Shown one piece after another: positions 22,200 to 34,189 of a DNA stretch of 64,000 bases. Every line of letters begins with the position of its first letter. Positions within the stretch are counted from its first letter, which is position 1. The notes below the pieces were generated by a model that worked only from the letters and a program-made list of their open reading frames with translations, did no database searches and was not told the origin of the DNA. Source of the DNA: Dysidea avara (Eukaryota; Porifera; Demospongiae; Dictyoceratida; Dysideidae); the NCBI RefSeq assembly GCF_963678975.1, contig NC_089274.1, positions 48,142,075-48,206,074 of the forward strand, given 5' to 3'. The position numbers were made by a program, and so were the translations under genes.

Positions 22200-24959
22200 A
22201 GACAAAGAGTATTAGACTCTTTGGTATAGTCAGTTGGTGTCAAAGGCAAACACTGTACATTGGTGAATCTGCGAAATGTGCCATTAAAGTCTTTAAATGT
22301 TATCTTACCTGTAACTTGCAGTGCTGAAGTCGATCATGACAAAATTCAATTAAGGGTTTCAATTTTTGTCCTTAACAGCGGTAAAAACTGTTGACCAAGA
22401 GTTTGATCAAGGTCCCAGATCAACCGCCTGTGTGCCACCACCTTGTATACTAATGGTCAGGTACCACGATACAAAAATGAACCAAAAGGCAATGAATTAA
22501 AGCACCAGCTGACAAACATATCAAAGTTACAATACAACATAGCTAGCTTATTTCCTAGATTTGGAAGAAACAAATTGACTGATACTTTGCTATGCTAATA
22601 CTTACATACATTTTATTTGATGAGCATTGATCTTTCCCAGGTCAGGTACAGCCACTCAATAAATCTATAATACTTGAATCTATCCTACCTCCTGGCATAT
22701 AATCAGCAAGTCTCAAAAACAATTAATTGTCTAACCATCTGTTGGCAGTAGTACTAGTCCACGTGACTTGATGCAATGTATTTAATATGTGATGCTTGAG
22801 ACTATTTATTGTATAAAACATCGATGAAGAGGTTCCATAAGGTTCGATAGATATTTGAGTTTTACTGTGTTTGTACCATAAACTTTTGTGACGGAAAAGA
22901 GCACCGTTGTATAGAACTGAGCATTCCAAAATAACAACATGTGTTAGTCACCAACATACTGCTAACAGTCTTGTTTATTAAACAACCACATCCACGGTGG
23001 ATATATTCCTACAGAGAGGTAGAAAATCAATTTCTATAGAATGTACATTGTAACGCTAAGGAACTTATGCAATTACATCACCAGTTATGTGGGCTCGTCC
23101 TACACTGCCTAATTATTGACTGGTTGTGCCTGCCCTGGAAATAATTAAATAATGCTACTAGTAATTCACCCACCAACACTTAGTAATGTTATTTGCATGT
23201 AGTACAGTACTGCACTTTGGTGCTATTTGAGGGTGTAATACTAATCATTGGAATAAATAAAATTGACCACTTGGGATTGAGGAAACCTGCATAAAAAACT
23301 CACATAGCAGCCACCTCTTTAATATCACCTTGTTATAGTGGCCATTTTTAGAAGGTCCCAAATAGACCTCATTAATAAGACCACCTCATTATATATTGAG
23401 GCCAAACTTTTGGTGGCTTATTTATGAGACTACAGTGTATTCCCTGGTAACACCAAGTCCCAATTAGTATGTTGCTGCTTCCCCTATTCAACAGCACTCA
23501 AATTCCCAACAGCACCTGAGCATCTATGTTCCACTCTGAAAGCATGTACCTCTGATGTACATAGAGTTGTAAGCATACTTTTGTACTTGCAAGCTACCTA
23601 ACAGCTTTGTACTGCTAAACAGTTGAATATGTATCCAAATTAAGCCTGTAATTGATTTTTTAATGGTAACACACCTGTAGCGTGTGTGTATATGTGTGTA
23701 AAATACAGCTAATTAAAAGGCTACACATGATAGCTAGCCGCAGTACTGTTATAGTTTCCTTTTAACAATAAACTTAATCTGATACACTGTATAATAGGAA
23801 ATTGATGATAAGTGTGTGAAATGACTGATGATCTTAAGAGCATTTCCAAGTACATAGTTGAGAGTGGCAATTAATTTCCAAGGTGGGTGTGGTACATGAT
23901 CTGTTATTATAGTAACTGTGGTCTGGACATGTGGATCATTAGGATAAACATGGAGGTAAAACTTCATGTACAATGCATATTTTGCACTTAACGTGCAGTG
24001 TATATTGTAGGAGGTATGTGCAATTATGTACACTGTACTCTGATGATAATTATGCCCACATGCATTTTATTGTTACACATAGATGTCTTTTGAAAGTCAA
24101 GACAAGTGCCACATTTCACTATCAAGGCTTAAATCAACGAACACTTGTTAAGGTGAGTATAGAGCCATGCATTTGTAGACTGGCAATGGTATATTATGTA
24201 TAAGGAGATTCAGACAAACGTGTGACACAATAATTGTTGGCTGGACAGTCACTGAAGAAATTTGTGAACATGAAGTAAATATAATTTGCACTTTATTGAA
24301 ACTCTCAATAGCGAATACTAAGACTGCTTATTACTTTCATGATGTCTACATTAATTTTACTGATTTGATACTATTGTGAATAATGCATCTAAACAATGGC
24401 TATTCTTGTGACAAATAAGTTATTATTGATGTTTCGTACATTCATATCTGAATGTGTACAGTTATTGATTCTTGAAATGTGACTATACATAGATATATAC
24501 CCAGTTTGAGGGTACTGTACTTGCATATGTTTTCATAATGTGTAAACTGTAGTAGCGCAGGAAATCCTGAGTATGTGGTGTAATCAATATGGCTGTACCT
24601 TAATTTTTGAACATTGGTTAGAGCAAGAATCCACATCAGAGAGGCTTTTGGTTAGAGTTTTGTGTTCAAATAATCACGTATGCACTACGTATGTGTTCAA
24701 TTAATCATACATGCATTGCATATTACAATACCCACTTACTTATACAATGAACGATTTGCTTTATATGTGGCCTCCTCCTTTAATAAGAGTCAAGGAGCTA
24801 TAGCCTCATATACGTAGAGTGAAATATATTGTGTTGATACATACATTCTGTACCTGTTGCTTGTTATAAAGTGATTTTATGTTTTATAGGAAAGGCTGCT
24901 ATAAAAGAAAATATGTTGGAGTGAATAAGTGAGTCCCATGCATGTATTTCAATTCACAC

Positions 24960-25487
24960 TACTATGGTATGGAGGGAAACTTTGGCAGAGGTACAATTTG
25001 TAAAAGGACATGGGCTTTGCTAACAGTTTGCCAAATTTTTATTCTGCCAACTGTGATATTTTGCTTCATTCACCAAATTTTCCCTGGTGTGCCATGTCTG
25101 GCGTATGCTATATTCAAGACTACATATGCAGCAATTACAGTAGCTACCCATTCTCTAATATTGAATATGGTAGTACTTGTGCTTTGTCTGGACTCCAAGG
25201 TTCAAGGATACCGCGTGTGTACTACGTAGCTCAGCGATCAATGGCACTGGTTTGATAGCCTAGTGGTCCTTGGCCCTGGTGATGCAGAGTGGACTGCTTG
25301 GTTAGATCAGCAGTAGGGTATACACACTTAAAATTAACCTTGGTTACATGCTAGTAAGCAAGCCACAAAGAGTAGCTGTTTTCATTGTGAGCAAAATAAA
25401 TTGGATGGGGAGAATAAAAATGTTATGGTCATTTGCTGATTTTATCTAATTTTTGCTGGCGCAAAAGTTTCCCTCCATACGGTAGTC
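24960..25487. mobile_element. MITE with GTATGGAGGGAAACTTT ends
   Basis: Left end CTATGGTATGGAGGGAAACT and right end its near reverse complement (AGTTTCCCTCCATACGGTAG). A relative is at 54,699-54,910. The open frames inside it (for example 95 codons at 24,942-25,229) are therefore not called as genes. Confidence 0.6.
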
Positions 25488-25613
25488 TCACATTTTGAGG
25501 AGGGTCATGCTTATTATGTATGTTAAGTTGATTACATGGTAAAAACTGCAGCAGCAATTTATTTTAATTTCTAATCACTTAATTTATGGGTACTATACCA
25601 TGACATTGCAGAT

Positions 25614-25833
25614 ACTGTACGCAAGGAAATTTTGACGTAAGAAAAAAATTTTGACAAATTCAGACTTTAGCAGATTTGATGAATAAAATGTTGACGAAAA
25701 TCAAGAAATTGTAGGCAAAACCTGTACTTTTAAGGGCGTTTATAAACAATTGACGAATTTAAATTTGACAAATTAAACCGATTCGTCAAATTCATCAAAA
25801 AATTTTGACATCAAAATTTCCTTGCGTACGGTA
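25614..25833. mobile_element. MITE with GTACGCAAGGAAATTTTGAC ends
   Basis: Left end CTGTACGCAAGGAAATTTTG and right end its near reverse complement, about 220 bases in all. The interior is full of AAATTTTGACAAATT-type words in both orientations. The termini resemble, but differ from, those of the element at 24,960-25,487, suggesting two subfamilies. Confidence 0.65.
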
Positions 25834-26403
25834 GGCTTAGCCTTCTCCACATGCCCTCCAGGTAAGAAATACATATTACTTCTCTGAAGACTTTCCTGCA
25901 AGTGCACAGACATGCAGTTATAATATACACTAGTTTTTATATTCAATAGCTCTCCTAGTTTCTTCAATATGATTATGTGCTTGTTTATCTTATGTGCAAT
26001 TCATGTGCTAGCTGCTCTCCTACTTTAATCAGTAGTCTTGCATGGCCCGACCACTCTTTTTTCTGTGTCATTGGATAGGGAGAAAATAGGGTTCAAATCC
26101 CATGCACACTTGTCTTGACTCTTGACTCTACCTCAATAATTGGGTGGTGTTAACCAAACAAACGTGATACATTTTCAAATAGTAGCTATTTGCATCCATA
26201 AATTACAAACATGTATTTACAAATCATCGATGTCTAAAGCTGCCTTGGAGTCTACCATAGATCAAATCAACTATTAGTCATTCAGGACCTTGTGACATGT
26301 CAAGATGAGCATGGTGTTCCAGACCTTTTTTCTCAATAAAACCCAATGACAAAAAGAAAAAAGCTGTCTGGCCACACAAACTATTCAATCAGCCCTGTAC
26401 CTA

Positions 26404-26706
26404 TACACCTATTAATGTATTGCCTCACCATCCCCCTGAGGATATATGGGGCTATTGGTGGGGATTTGACTCACGTTAAAGTCATAGTTTGGCAAACCTA
26501 ACATGTCAAATCCCCACCATAAGCCCCAGTTACAACACAGGGATTTGATGTCATACATATTGTAGCAGCAAAAAACATTTGGGTGCTTAAATGGTTTAAT
26601 AAATAGTTGTATAATGCCTCATGGTGGGGTAACAATTATGTGTCATGCAGTATCCCTGTAAAGCCCCACCTATGGGAGTAGGTGGGGCAATATATTGACT
26701 GCTGCA
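26404..26706. mobile_element. PIF/Harbinger-type MITE, copy C (left arm)
   Basis: Diverged ends (ACACCTATTAATGTATTGCC on the left, reverse complement of TGCAGTCAATATATTGCCCC on the right) around GGGGATTTGAC/GTCAAATCCCC blocks. The same insertion is present in the other arm at 45,911-47,312, so it predates the duplication. Confidence 0.6.
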
Positions 26707-27008
26707 TTATACATTATACAGAATTTTGCACTACATCATGTTGTGGTACAATTGTTAGGTAGATTGGAGCAGAATTCGGCTTTATCAACAGTCACGCATG
26801 TACACAAGTAAGTCCTGTCTTGTTTTAAGGTATCTGGTGACCTTTAATTTTGTTCAACTGGGCACTATTTTTCTTAGACTGCATGACCTTTCTAAATAAT
26901 TTAAAACAGTCAAATATCTGCCAGTCATCTCCCTTATACTAATGTTTCTATAGCACATATCTGTGTACATCCTTTTACAAAAATGTGAGTGGCCATAATT
27001 GCATGGCT

Positions 27009-27643
27009 AGATATGTATCCTGTGCCAAAAACAGCCCAGCTGTAAAAAAAGGCGAGGCCAAGAATGCACAAGTACATGTTCATGGAGTAACTACAACCAA
27101 AAGACATGATATCAAAATCTGGCCAAGAAAGCATTCACAGTATAGGCACTTTTGTGCATTCGTTTTCTGTATGCTTCACATTATCACATCCAGCTAGCTG
27201 TACATGTGTGCTTGCAATATAAACAATACTACTGAGATGATAAAAGATATTACACTGCATTGTTACCAAAATTAATTTAACTAAAAATTTACAATTGGTT
27301 TCTACTTGGCCATCTTTTTGCACTGCATATTAAAATGAAAAGATGGCCAAGTAGAAACCAATTGTGTAAATTTTTAGTTAAATTAATTTTGGTAACAATG
27401 CAGTGTAATATCTTTTATCATCTCAGTAGTATTGTTTATATTGCAAGCACACATGTACAGCTAGCTGGATGTGATAATGTGAAGCATATAGAAAATGAAT
27501 GCACAAAAGTGCCTATACTGTGAATGCTTTCTTGGCCAGATTTTGATATCATGTCTTTTGGTTGTAGTTACTCCATGAACATGTACTTGTGCATTCTTGG
27601 CCTCGCCTTTTTTTACAGCTGGGTTGTTTTTGGCACAGGATAT
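27009..27643. mobile_element. Foldback palindrome 1
   Basis: Two arms of about 310 bases are near-perfect inverted copies around an 18-base centre (27,320-27,337). The outer ends read GATATCCTGTGCCAAAAACA then AGCTGTAAAAAAAGGC. The same terminal words occur in the palindrome at 59,888-60,218, so this is a family of foldback transposons. Four mirrored open frames of 62-70 codons inside are consequences of the palindrome. The right duplication arm lacks it. Confidence 0.85.
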
Positions 27644-28881
27644 CACTACTTTTTGTTGAATGGAGAACATACAGTTACTGAAGATTTGCTATTATATTAC
27701 ATAGGAGACACCGCATGCATGCATGCATAATAACAGCTTCAGTATGAGATTAGCTAGTTAAAGCTTCAAGTTCAGTGTTTAGAAGCACTACTAAAAGTGA
27801 CTTGCTAAGAGAAAACTCGTTCAAACCGTTCAAATTTCCCTCAAGGACTCATGTGATATTTTGCGTGATGTTCACGTAAAAATAAGAACCGGGGGTAGTG
27901 TGAGGGATAGTGACAAAGTTGAGGCTACCATCTTAATGTTTCTTCCTGAAGCGGTGGATTGGTGATATAACTATAGTCTGTGTACGTAACAAGTGGAGGC
28001 GAATCGGCTGCGAGTTGTTGCTGAATGGCGAGACTAGCTGAATGTATGCCTCAGAATGGACTCGACATGAAGGCGCTGAATGCATCACACTATTATTCTC
28101 CCAGTGAATTTCCGAGTAAGTTCGTGTATAAGTTATTGTAAACGGATATATAACTACCGTCGTAATTTTAGACAGGAATCCCCCATGGGCCACGCCATAG
28201 TAGCTTCCTGAGATTATATGTATATGCTTTTGTAGGCCAGATCCTTGTAGCTGGCTTGTTCTAGCAGCTGTGTGGGTCAGACACAAGTTGAGCTGAACCC
28301 TAGTGAGAAAACAGCTAAAAGTGAAAGATTTTTTCTCAACATTTCAACCAACCGTTGTCAAGAGCAGACAAATGCTTCCATCAACAGTTGAGGAATGGCA
28401 ATAAGACTATATACTTTTATGGCTTCCTCTAATGTATGATGAAATCTTTGGCTATAAATAATGTGTCAGGCATTTGAATGATTAGCAAGTAAGTCAATAC
28501 TACAAAACTAATAAGTTAATATTTTTGAGCGCTCAGCTCATTGCGTACATACAGTATACCATAATTACTATGCATCAATCGATTGATGATGTGATGATAA
28601 TATGTGCAGATCTGAGACAACCATGGACCCTACTATATAGTAACTGGGCAGATATATAGAGTTATGTATACTCTGATATAATTGAGTGTTGTAGTTTGCC
28701 AATGGTCAAAGCTAAATTAACCATTTTAGATAGCTTTTTGTGATGTTGAAGGTGTTAGGCAAACTCCAGTTAGGGGCAGGCAATAAAAGATTATTTTTCA
28801 AAACAGGAGAGGAACATGCTTAGGCCCGCAAGGTACAGGCTTAGTCTACTTACCCCAGTAGATGCACCATGTTATATATAA
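27644..28881. other. Left-arm-only segment with one candidate first exon
   Basis: Part of the 3.8 kb absent from the right arm. At 28,025-28,115 an ATG opens a 30-codon frame (starting MARLAECMPQNGLDMKAL) that meets a good donor, CCGA|GTAAGTTC. Possible downstream acceptors give early stops, so the gene is unproven. Confidence 0.25.
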
Positions 28882-29190
28882 TGCACATATCAACATATTT
28901 CCCTACTAATCCCCCACCCTCCCCCCACCCCTTTGGGCATATATAGGGCTATAGTGGGCACAACCGAATGTTAAATGCCCCATGGTAGGACAAACCTATT
29001 GTGTTAAATCCCCACCATTGGCTCCAGTTGCAACGTGGGGGGTTTGACAGCGTAGAAAAAAATACTTGGGTGCTTAATGAATGATTGTCAAATGCCCCAT
29101 AGTGAAGCAGCTGCAGTTTCATGTCAATTCGCCTTGTAAAGCCCCACTTACATCCAAGGGGAGTGGTAGGGTAACACATTGGTAGGTGCA
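28882..29190. mobile_element. PIF/Harbinger-type MITE, copy D
   Basis: Ends TGCACATATCAACATATTTC and the near reverse complement of TGCACCTACCAATGTGTTAC; TSD TAA on both sides (28,879-28,881 and 29,191-29,193). Interior shares the GGGGTTTGAC and CCCCAT words of copies A-C. Confidence 0.8.
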
Positions 29191-30842
29191 TAATGGGCAT
29201 AAACCTTGTGTTGAAATTTAGTCTGTCTTGCTTTTTTCAGCTAATGTGCTTATCAGGACTGGAAAAACTACAAATTGTCTTCTACTTTTATCTATCAACT
29301 ATCCAATCACTGCTAGTTTATTAAAATTTCCTTTGCTGTTGTAACTTGTTTACCATTATGCTATAACCATTAGTCCCTCCTAGTTTATATGTCTCCTAGC
29401 AACAAATATTATTATGTCAACAATGTAGGTGAGAACCACAAGTAATATACTCCAAAATTGGTCATCAATTGCTGCAGTATGCTGAATACATCTTGGGAAT
29501 GACTATGTTGGATGCTCACTTTAACAATAATCATAATAGTGGAAGTAAGTGTTTGTTGACATGTTAGTCTGACTATGATTACACGTTTTTAGTTAGCTGT
29601 GCCTTACCATACTGTATCCCTTTCTGTATATGCAGGGTGGATACTGATGTTGTGACTGTTGGCAGGTGAGTTTATGGTCAATGGACAAATCACGCAAATG
29701 GTGAAGAAAAAATAATAAGTGGTACCAAGACCCCACTACTATATTATGAACTCTTGGTGGTACTTCATAGCCAAACACTAGTGTATCTGCATGGCTTCTT
29801 GTGCTCAATTGTAGTCTTTTTTTTTCTTTTTTTAATGGGATTATCATAATGTAAATGTTTACTATTACAAATTTACAATATATCATGCTATCATTAAAGA
29901 GTTTCTATAATTGTGGGTGGTTGCATGAGGGTCTACGAAGTGCTGTGACTGAAAGGTGATACGCTGGTGCTGCATGGCTTTTTAAGTCAACACTGAAGTT
30001 TGTCAGGCACTGAAGGGCTGGGGCGGAATTAGAGACGTGCACGGGTAATGTAGCAGTAAATTACTTCAACTGTATCACTACAGCGGGTATGAAACAGCTG
30101 GCTATAGCTAGCTATGTACGGCCCTGCATGGGCCGGAGTCAGGTCACGCCGACGAGTCAGTGGAGGCATACCGTGGCGAAATTAAAACAAATCAGTGACT
30201 GCTCACAATTAAACCAAGAGTTGACAGCACAGTGTCTATCAAATCCAGTTCTCATCAAATCGGCCAGCTCGCTATGGCTAATGACCTTACCCACTTTCCA
30301 CACCGTTTCGGTTTGGGAAATGAGGCGGGCGCCCACACCTCGACGTCATGGCGGCAAGTTTGAATCTTCAAAGAGCACAAAAGCGATCTCATAAACTAGC
30401 AAACAACTTTTAGCGAAACTAAATGTACAGATACATTGTGTAAAAAGCCCCTAATAGCCGCAGCCTTTTTACAATACGACTTCATGGTTGAAAAAAAATC
30501 GCTCCAATGGGATGCGATGACGAAGAAAATGAAAAAAAGAAGGATGCACATTTGAATAAATAATTTAATTAACGCATGGTAAATGGGTGGGCAATGGAAC
30601 AAACTACTCCAACAATTCGCCTGACTTTTCGTGTGGTAGTTACTCATTATACAAAGGTTACATGCCCCTGGTTTCGAGGTAGAATCTTTTAGTAAGCCTG
30701 AGATTTCGCCATGTGGATTTTAAAAGATTGCGTAATAGATCCCTCATGTAAATAAAAATGACTCACAGTAGTGGTCGCGTGTTTATTAATTTTGTGGGCG
30801 CGCGCTTTGTGCTTCTTGGCCTCGCGACTCACTGAGTCTTGA
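29191..30842. other. Left-arm-only segment, no supported gene
   Basis: 29,191-30,000 is AT-rich without features. 30,009-30,842 is distinctly GC-richer and begins GGGGCGGAATTAGAGACG, like the R1-type transposon ends, so it may be another mobile element. A 101-codon frame at 30,089-30,394 has no recognisable motif. Confidence 0.35.
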
Positions 30843-31394
30843 TCTAGGCAACAGTTGCCAGACATTATCATGAAGGGACTGCAACTTCTGGCTGTATAGA
30901 TTTTAATGTGTGTATAAAGCCGTTTAGTAATTAATTTAGTATAGTTACATGGAAAATTTGGTTAGGAATTAATATTGATATTTTCTCTTATATCATCAAA
31001 TTTTAAATCTGCCAAATAGCTGGTGTATTAAACCCAATTTCAGGAGTGACGTTAGCATGTATTTCTGTCAGTGGCAGAATGCATTGTTCTTGGAAGTACT
31101 TAAAGAAAAACAGAGAATATTATAGGTTGCCATCTAAATTTTGGATTGCTGAACAATTTACTGCTAGCATATTGAATCAGCAAACCTAAGGAAAATTAAG
31201 TTTGACACCAGATATGTGGAGAAATTCAAGGGCCAGGGGAGACCTGTATCTATTCTGACAAAGATGGAATTAATATTACAAGATATGCTATAGAGGATGG
31301 TCCCATACTGCAGCCAGTAGTGTAATATGTTAGGATTTTTATGCCAACAGTATTTTCAAGGTGCTTTGCAAATTCTTCTACTGATGCATCCCAT

Positions 31395-31525
31395 AATATA
31401 TATCTACTGTATTTTGTAGTCATGGTAACAGTGTGTTTGTAGTCATGGTAACGGTTGGATGTAGATATCACTTGAGTTGCCATGACTATCACTTGAGCTG
31501 CCATGACTATCACTTGAGCTTTCAC
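31395..31525. repeat. Short tandem repeat (left arm copy)
   Basis: Repeated GTAGTCATGGTAACnGT words and a doubled CCATGACTATCACTTGAGCT. The related array in the other arm is at 36,150-36,280 in inverse orientation. The 91-codon minus frame here is a by-product of the repeat. Confidence 0.6.
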
Positions 31526-31800
31526 ACCACAGAAATTCCTATGGTATACAGTAGCTAGTGTATGCAGTTAGTGAAAACACCTGCGTACAAGAGGTTCCAT
31601 GAATTCAAAATTGATAGGCATATTGGTCAATTTTCCAAAATACATAACCCATCAAATTTCTGCCATTACAGTATAATACACTATAGTAAGTACTCTGTAT
31701 GAATATACTTTCACATCTGCTATAATATGTGTACTTATGCTCTTGCTCCATGTGTAGGTATGTGCCTGTGATGAAGCTTAACTTATTTCATAGTGAAAGA

Positions 31801-33008
31801 AGTAGAAGAGACAATGCATCCAACATTGTGTAATAGTTTGTATGGCAATGTACTTACTGTTAAGTGTGGTTTTCACATACTGATGACATTCTTGTTGTTT
31901 AAAAAGTCTGGATATAAGAAGTGTTGTGGTAAATAATACCAAGAGCTAAGGCAAGTAGGGGAGTAGAGTTCTGTACTTATAATAGTATGGATCTTACAGA
32001 CGATCAGCATGCGTAATTCTGAAACAACATTATATAGCCTGTTTAGATGTGGAACTGCTGGGTTATATACATCCACAACAGAGCAATCCACACAATCTTA
32101 TAAAGAGACCTGTCACTATCAATATCTGTTTTGGCTTCTTTTAAACATGCTTAGATTGCATGTCGCTAGGGATCAAGGGGTCTGGGATTTTACATTCCAC
32201 ACAGTTTTAGCTACATGCATATGTTTCTGACTTCCTCCTCTATTTACTGACTTAGCCTTCTCACAGATCCATACAGAATGAAATTTCAAGAAGACAGCAA
32301 GTGGTCCAGAAATTTCAGCATATATAGTACGAATTATTGCTCATGCATACTAGGCATAGTCGTATGTATTGTTAGGTTATATTACAGTTCTGTATTGTAG
32401 TTCCAAGATCTGTTCAGTATACAGTGGAACCTTTCTTATCCAGGCTAGCTATCATCTAGATCTGTATCTCAGAAATGTCCGCAACCAAGAATAAAATGCT
32501 ATTATGCTAAAGTGACTATTTTAAATGCAAGTAATGTTAAGTTACTTAAGTACTATGCAGTTTAGTGGGTAGAGGTGAAGTCACTACATAGCATTCGTGG
32601 TCACTCTGGTCCCCTGGGCTGTAAAAACATTATCACTAGCTAGTGGTAGTTATATATTATTAGTAGAATAAACAAGCCACCAAACAAGTAAACAGCAACT
32701 CTCTCCTTGTATACGTTAATCTAACCCAAACTTCATCATAGTCAATACACTACAAGCCACATTTAAGCTGGGCTGTCCAGACAAAGGAGGTGCCCAGATA
32801 ATAGAAAGTAGGATTCATATACTGTACACCATATTACACTTACATAAATTATATAGTTATGTAGGACATACGGTCACTTATACTATTCCAACTCAATAAA
32901 ATATGCTTGCTGGTGAGCAGCTTTGATCCCCATATTATACAATTATATGAAGCTCACGATCAAAACAAGAGAGTTAATCCCATACCGTATATACTATACA
33001 CATAGCTA
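31801..33008. other. Spacer near the inner end of the left arm
   Basis: No supported gene. A half-MITE end, ACAGTGGAACCTTTCTTATC, lies at about 32,421-32,440 (Tigger-like terminus without a visible partner). Confidence 0.4.
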
Positions 33009-33016
33009 AGTACAGG

Positions 33017-33536
33017 CAGTGTTGGGAGTAACGCGTTACGTAATATTATTATAACGCGTTACGTAATATTATTACTTTTGTGCTAACAAAGTAATATAAC
33101 GAAATACGCTATGAAAACAGGTAATATAACGCAAGTTACTTCACTTACAAATTTAACGCGTTACATAAGTAATATAGTTACTGTAACGAGTCTAATATTA
33201 CATAATATTATTACTACAAGTAACAAAATTACTAATCTCGTTAGTAATCCTCTGAGTAACGCCTAACCACAACGAAGTAACGAGGCCTACTGAACGAAGC
33301 TTATTCACTAGCTTCTTACGATTTGTACATTGTCCAACAACGCAATCATGTCACGTGACAAGGTGGTAGTTTCACATGTAACAGCCTAAGGCTGTGGACA
33401 CAAAGTAATATAATATGTAATATTATTACAGTTACTTTATTTTATGGGTAATATGTAACTGTAACTAAATAGTTCAGTTGCAAGTAATATGTAATATGTA
33501 ACTAGTTACTTTTACAAAGTAACTTGCCCAACACTG
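33017..33536. mobile_element. hAT-type MITE with AGTAAC-rich ends, perfect TSD
   Basis: 520 bases, CAGTGTTGGGAGTAACGCGT at the left and CAAAGTAACTTGCCCAACACTG at the right end region, with a perfect 8-base TSD AGTACAGG (33,009-33,016 and 33,537-33,544). The CAGTGTTGGG terminus with GTAAC-rich subterminal repeats is a widespread animal hAT MITE type. The interior is dense in GTAATATTATTAC palindromes. Confidence 0.9.
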
Positions 33537-33544
33537 AGTACAGG

Positions 33545-34189
33545 CATATATAATGTGAGACTCTGAGGTTATAGTATGTGCTATGACTAAATATTGAAGA
33601 TGAGAAACTGGCATGCGCTATAGCTACGTACAATCATAATTGCTGCATTGCAATATTAGGGTTTATGATATCATGCTTGTAATACCAATAATACAATCTA
33701 ATTGTGCATTCACCTGTACATGTATGACATTATAATTATTATAGCAGCCTTCCATAATAATATACTGACTGAGAAATGTACATTTCAGGACCACTTGTCT
33801 TGGCTTGATATAAGGTTGTGTGGACAATTCTATTGAGAATATATTGTGACCGGATGTGCAAAAGGCGGTTGGGAGTTTTATATCCTTCCAAGTTTCACTA
33901 GATCAATGTATCACCTTCATACTACACTAAGCAATAGTGATAGTTTTCCCAAATTAGCTGTGTGTACTGTGTACTGCATGTCTCCCTATATACATGTACA
34001 TATATATACAAATTTTGAGGATACATTTGTGGGACCTGCCCTAGGAAATAACAAGCAGACAATGAAAGCACCCCGGGGTTCTGTTAATGTGTACAGTGGA
34101 GACACTATATAGCTATACATATACAATTATTTTGTTTGCCCTCTAACTTCTATTACATTATAACAATACGTGTACACAAAAGTACAAGA
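33545..34189. other. Central spacer of the inverted duplication
   Basis: AT-rich, with no convincing exon. An 88-codon frame at 33,846-34,112 has no motif or duplicate copy. Confidence 0.4.

Larger units (their letters stand above)
20710..31800 (+). repeat. Left arm of a large inverted segmental duplication
   Basis: Many blocks match the reverse complement of 34,190-51,725 in the same order. Pairs I aligned by eye: 20,712-20,803 with 51,629-51,720; 21,640-22,160 with 49,230-49,680; 22,980-23,100 with 48,950-49,060; 24,150-24,300 with 48,290-48,430; 26,390-27,005 with 45,630-47,320; 30,843-31,170 with 45,330-45,630; 31,380-31,760 with 35,800-36,280. Divergence looks like roughly 20-25%. A 3.8-kb segment (about 27,006-30,842) has no counterpart in the right arm, where the flanks abut near 45,630. 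Confidence 0.75.

Noticed and set aside
24942-25255. Overlapping 81- and 95-codon plus-strand frames with hydrophobic stretches
   Set aside because: Contained within a MITE defined by inverted ends at 24,960 and 25,487.
26035-26110. Possible tRNA with GGTTCAAATCCC box B
   Set aside because: No box A at the right distance and no cloverleaf; the ATGGCCCGACCACT words upstream recur at about 21,420 and (inverted) 7,715, so it is a dispersed repeat.
27135-27730. Pairs of near-identical 62-70 codon frames on opposite strands
   Set aside because: They are the two arms of a foldback palindrome, not duplicated genes.
32401-32560. Tigger-like terminus ACAGTGGAACCTTTCTTATC as a full MITE
   Set aside because: No inverted partner was found within about 1 kb, so only a half-element can be claimed.
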